Of a DNA stretch of 7,926 bases, positions 6,544 to 7,926 are shown piece by piece. A program made the translations under genes and the position numbers. The stretch covers positions 1 to 7,926 of the forward strand of contig JAHRVJ010000079.1 of assembly GCA_019090765.1 (NCBI GenBank). Reading direction: 5' to 3'. Under the pieces are notes generated by a model, which saw only the letters and a list, made by a program, of their open reading frames with translations, was not told the DNA's origin and made no database searches. How positions within the stretch are numbered: position 1 is the first letter of the stretch; each line of letters begins with the position of its first letter. Origin of the DNA: Ilumatobacteraceae bacterium (GTDB lineage: Bacteria > Actinomycetota > Acidimicrobiia > Acidimicrobiales > Ilumatobacteraceae).

Positions 6544-7517
6544 TGACCGCCGTTGGTAGCAAGTGCAAGGTTTGTAAGGGGCCCGCGGTGATCGGCCTTC
6601 GTCGTCATCACGCACACTTTTGCGCCGAGCATCTCCAACAGCTTTGTCGCCGTCAAATGGCGAAGGCGATTGAAGACTTCGACATGCTGTCTTTTGATGA
6701 TCGAATCTTGGTGGCGGTCAGCGGTGGCAAGGACTCGCTCGCGGTGTGGGACATGTTGATTGAGGCGGGCTATCAAGCTGATGGTCTCTATGTCGGCCTG
6801 GGAATTGGTGAGTATTCCGACAGCAGCGGCGGGTATGTGCGGCGCTTTGCCGACGAGCGTGGGCTCAACCTGCAAACAGTTGATCTCAGAGACGATTACG
6901 GCTTCGATATCCCCACGGCCTCGAAGGCAACGAAACGGGTTCCGTGTTCAGCTTGCGGACTCTCAAAGCGCCGGGTGTTCGATAAGGCGGCACTCGACGG
7001 TCGCTACGACGTGCTCGTTACCGGGCACAACCTCGACGACGAAGCAGCTGTGCTCTATGGCAACACATTGCGCTGGGATATCGACTATCTAGCTAGGCAG
7101 TTGCCGGTACTGCCAGCCACCAACGGTTTCCCGAAGAAGGTGAAGCCACTGATTCGGCTCACCGAACGCGAAATGGCGGCGTGGTGCTTGGTGCGCGGGA
7201 TCGACTACATCGTCGAAGAATGCCCGATCGCGGCAGGCAACAAACATTTGGTCTATAAGCAGTCACTCAACGTGATCGATGAATCATCCCCCGGAGCGAA
7301 GGCTGCGTTCTACCTCGGCTTCCTCGACAGAATGGCGCCCATACTCCAAGGACGATCCGCCGCGGCGACCGGGCAATTGCATGATTGCGAACGTTGCGGC
7401 TCGCCAACAACGTCAACAGTGTGCGCCTTCTGCATGCTGATCGAAAGGTCAGCAGAACACGATCCGGTACCGGTCGATATGGTGCTCCCAAAGCGGGCCC
7501 GAAAGGAAATCTCATGA
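6543..7517 (+). CDS. ttuA: TtuA/NcsA-family tRNA 2-thiolation enzyme
   Basis: A 324-residue PP-loop ATPase of the TtuA/Ctu1 group (TIGR00269-like), complete in length. Domain order: N-terminal zinc site (CKVC at 8-11, Cys27 and His30 in CAEH), PP-loop SGGKDS at 60-65 for ATP binding, CSAC at 135-138, GHNLDDEA at 161-168, Cys227 in EECP, and a C-terminal zinc site with Cys282, Cys285, Cys294 and Cys297. In Thermus TtuA the cysteines matching Cys135, Cys138 and Cys227 bind an oxygen-sensitive 4Fe-4S cluster used in sulfur transfer; all are present. The enzyme activates C2 of a tRNA uridine with ATP and replaces oxygen with sulfur. The neighbouring carrier and trmI favour position 54 in the T-loop over wobble U34, but that is inference. 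It overlaps both neighbours, upstream by one base and downstream by four (ATGA). Confidence 0.9.
   Translation: MTAVGSKCKVCKGPAVIGLRRHHAHFCAEHLQQLCRRQMAKAIEDFDMLSFDDRILVAVSGGKDSLAVWDMLIEAGYQADGLYVGLGIGEYSDSSGGYVRRFADERGLNLQTVDLRDDYGFDIPTASKATKRVPCSACGLSKRRVFDKAALDGRYDVLVTGHNLDDEAAVLYGNTLRWDIDYLARQLPVLPATNGFPKKVKPLIRLTEREMAAWCLVRGIDYIVEECPIAAGNKHLVYKQSLNVIDESSPGAKAAFYLGFLDRMAPILQGRSAAATGQLHDCERCGSPTTSTVCAFCMLIERSAEHDPVPVDMVLPKRARKEIS
7502..7507 (+). promoter_or_regulatory. Ribosome binding site of trmI
   Basis: AAAGGA lies within the last codons of the thiolase gene, 6 bases before the ATG at 7514. It supports that start and suggests trmI can initiate on its own as well as by coupling through the ATGA overlap. 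Confidence 0.6.
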
Positions 7518-7926
7518 CAGAAAACTTCGCAATCGGCGACAAGGCTCTGCTACTCGACAGCAAGAAGCGCCGCTATCTGATTGATCTTGCCAGCGATGGC
7601 GAGTTCCATAGCCACGCTGGCTTCGTTTCCCATGCCGACATCATCGGGCAGCGCGAAGGTGTGTTCCTCAAGTCCACGAAGGGTTCTGAGTACATCGCCT
7701 TGCGTCCAACGCTCGAAGATTTCGTTGTCGAGATGCCGCGTGGTGCCCAGGTGATCTACCCCAAGGATCTTGGCCCGATCTGCATGCTGGCCGACATTGG
7801 CCCCGGCGTCAGGGTGTTTGAGAGCGGCGTCGGTTCGGGAGCATTGTCGATGACGATGCTCCGCTACGGTGCCGACATTGTCGGGTACGAGGTTCGAGAG
7901 GATTTCGCCAACCGGGCGCGGAAGAA
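7514..7926 (+). CDS. trmI: tRNA (adenine-58-N1)-methyltransferase TrmI, 3'-partial
   Basis: The window holds the first 137 codons and no stop. The small N-terminal beta domain includes GEFHSHAGFVSHADIIGQ and the segment STKGSEYIALRPTLEDFV, both characteristic of TrmI. It is followed by MPRGAQVIYPKD and the SAM-binding motif I, VFESGVGSGALS, in a Rossmann fold, and the window ends in YEVREDFANRARK. The enzyme methylates N1 of adenosine 58 in the tRNA T-loop with S-adenosylmethionine and acts as a tetramer in characterised relatives such as M. tuberculosis Rv2118c. The ATG overlaps the thiolase stop by four bases and has a good ribosome site. Catalytic residues of the C-terminal half lie beyond the window. 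Confidence 0.95.
   Translation, partial: MTENFAIGDKALLLDSKKRRYLIDLASDGEFHSHAGFVSHADIIGQREGVFLKSTKGSEYIALRPTLEDFVVEMPRGAQVIYPKDLGPICMLADIGPGVRVFESGVGSGALSMTMLRYGADIVGYEVREDFANRARK

Overview
The window is a compact, single-strand (+) stretch of bacterial chromosome of moderately high GC. It holds ten protein-coding genes, most overlapping by 1-4 bases or separated by about 10. The largest gap is 32 bases, so no stretch over 300 bases lacks a gene. I see no tRNA or rRNA gene, insertion sequence, CRISPR array or convincing terminator. The gene set suggests an actinobacterium, probably of the Acidimicrobiia (Ilumatobacter/Microthrix-like). The reasons are the actinobacterial-type TrmI sequence, a small holin-X-like membrane protein, frequent GTG starts and the purine-rich or overlap-coupled start sites. 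The placement is from memory of such proteins, not from a search.

Region 1 (1-4778). The window opens inside an ADP-forming acyl-CoA synthetase. Only the C-terminal edge of its ATP-grasp domain is present, followed by complete CoA-binding and ligase domains. Its stop overlaps the start of the first of two tandem, full-length, diverged D-Ala-D-Ala carboxypeptidases (PBP4/DacB family, peptidase S13). Both keep SxxK, SDN and KTG motifs, an N-terminal membrane anchor and exactly two cysteines at matching positions.

Region 2 (4779-5799). After a 32-base gap with a possible promoter placed for a leaderless transcript comes a stand-alone Lon-substrate-binding-domain protein. It overlaps by four bases a two-helix membrane protein resembling actinobacterial holin-X proteins.

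Region 3 (5800-7926). A strong ribosome binding site introduces a tightly coupled run. In order it encodes a 74-residue single-pass membrane protein, a 103-residue basic protein, a 66-residue ubiquitin-like (ThiS/MoaD/TtuB-type) sulfur-carrier candidate, a TtuA/NcsA-family tRNA 2-thiolation enzyme and the 5' part of tRNA m1A58 methyltransferase TrmI. The last three form a coherent set: in Thermus, TtuB and TtuA thiolate T54 of the T-loop and TrmI methylates A58, which pairs with it. This is the most interesting part of the window: an apparent T-loop modification operon in a probable mesophile, joined to unstudied small membrane proteins, with a carrier whose Gly-Gly is followed by two extra residues.
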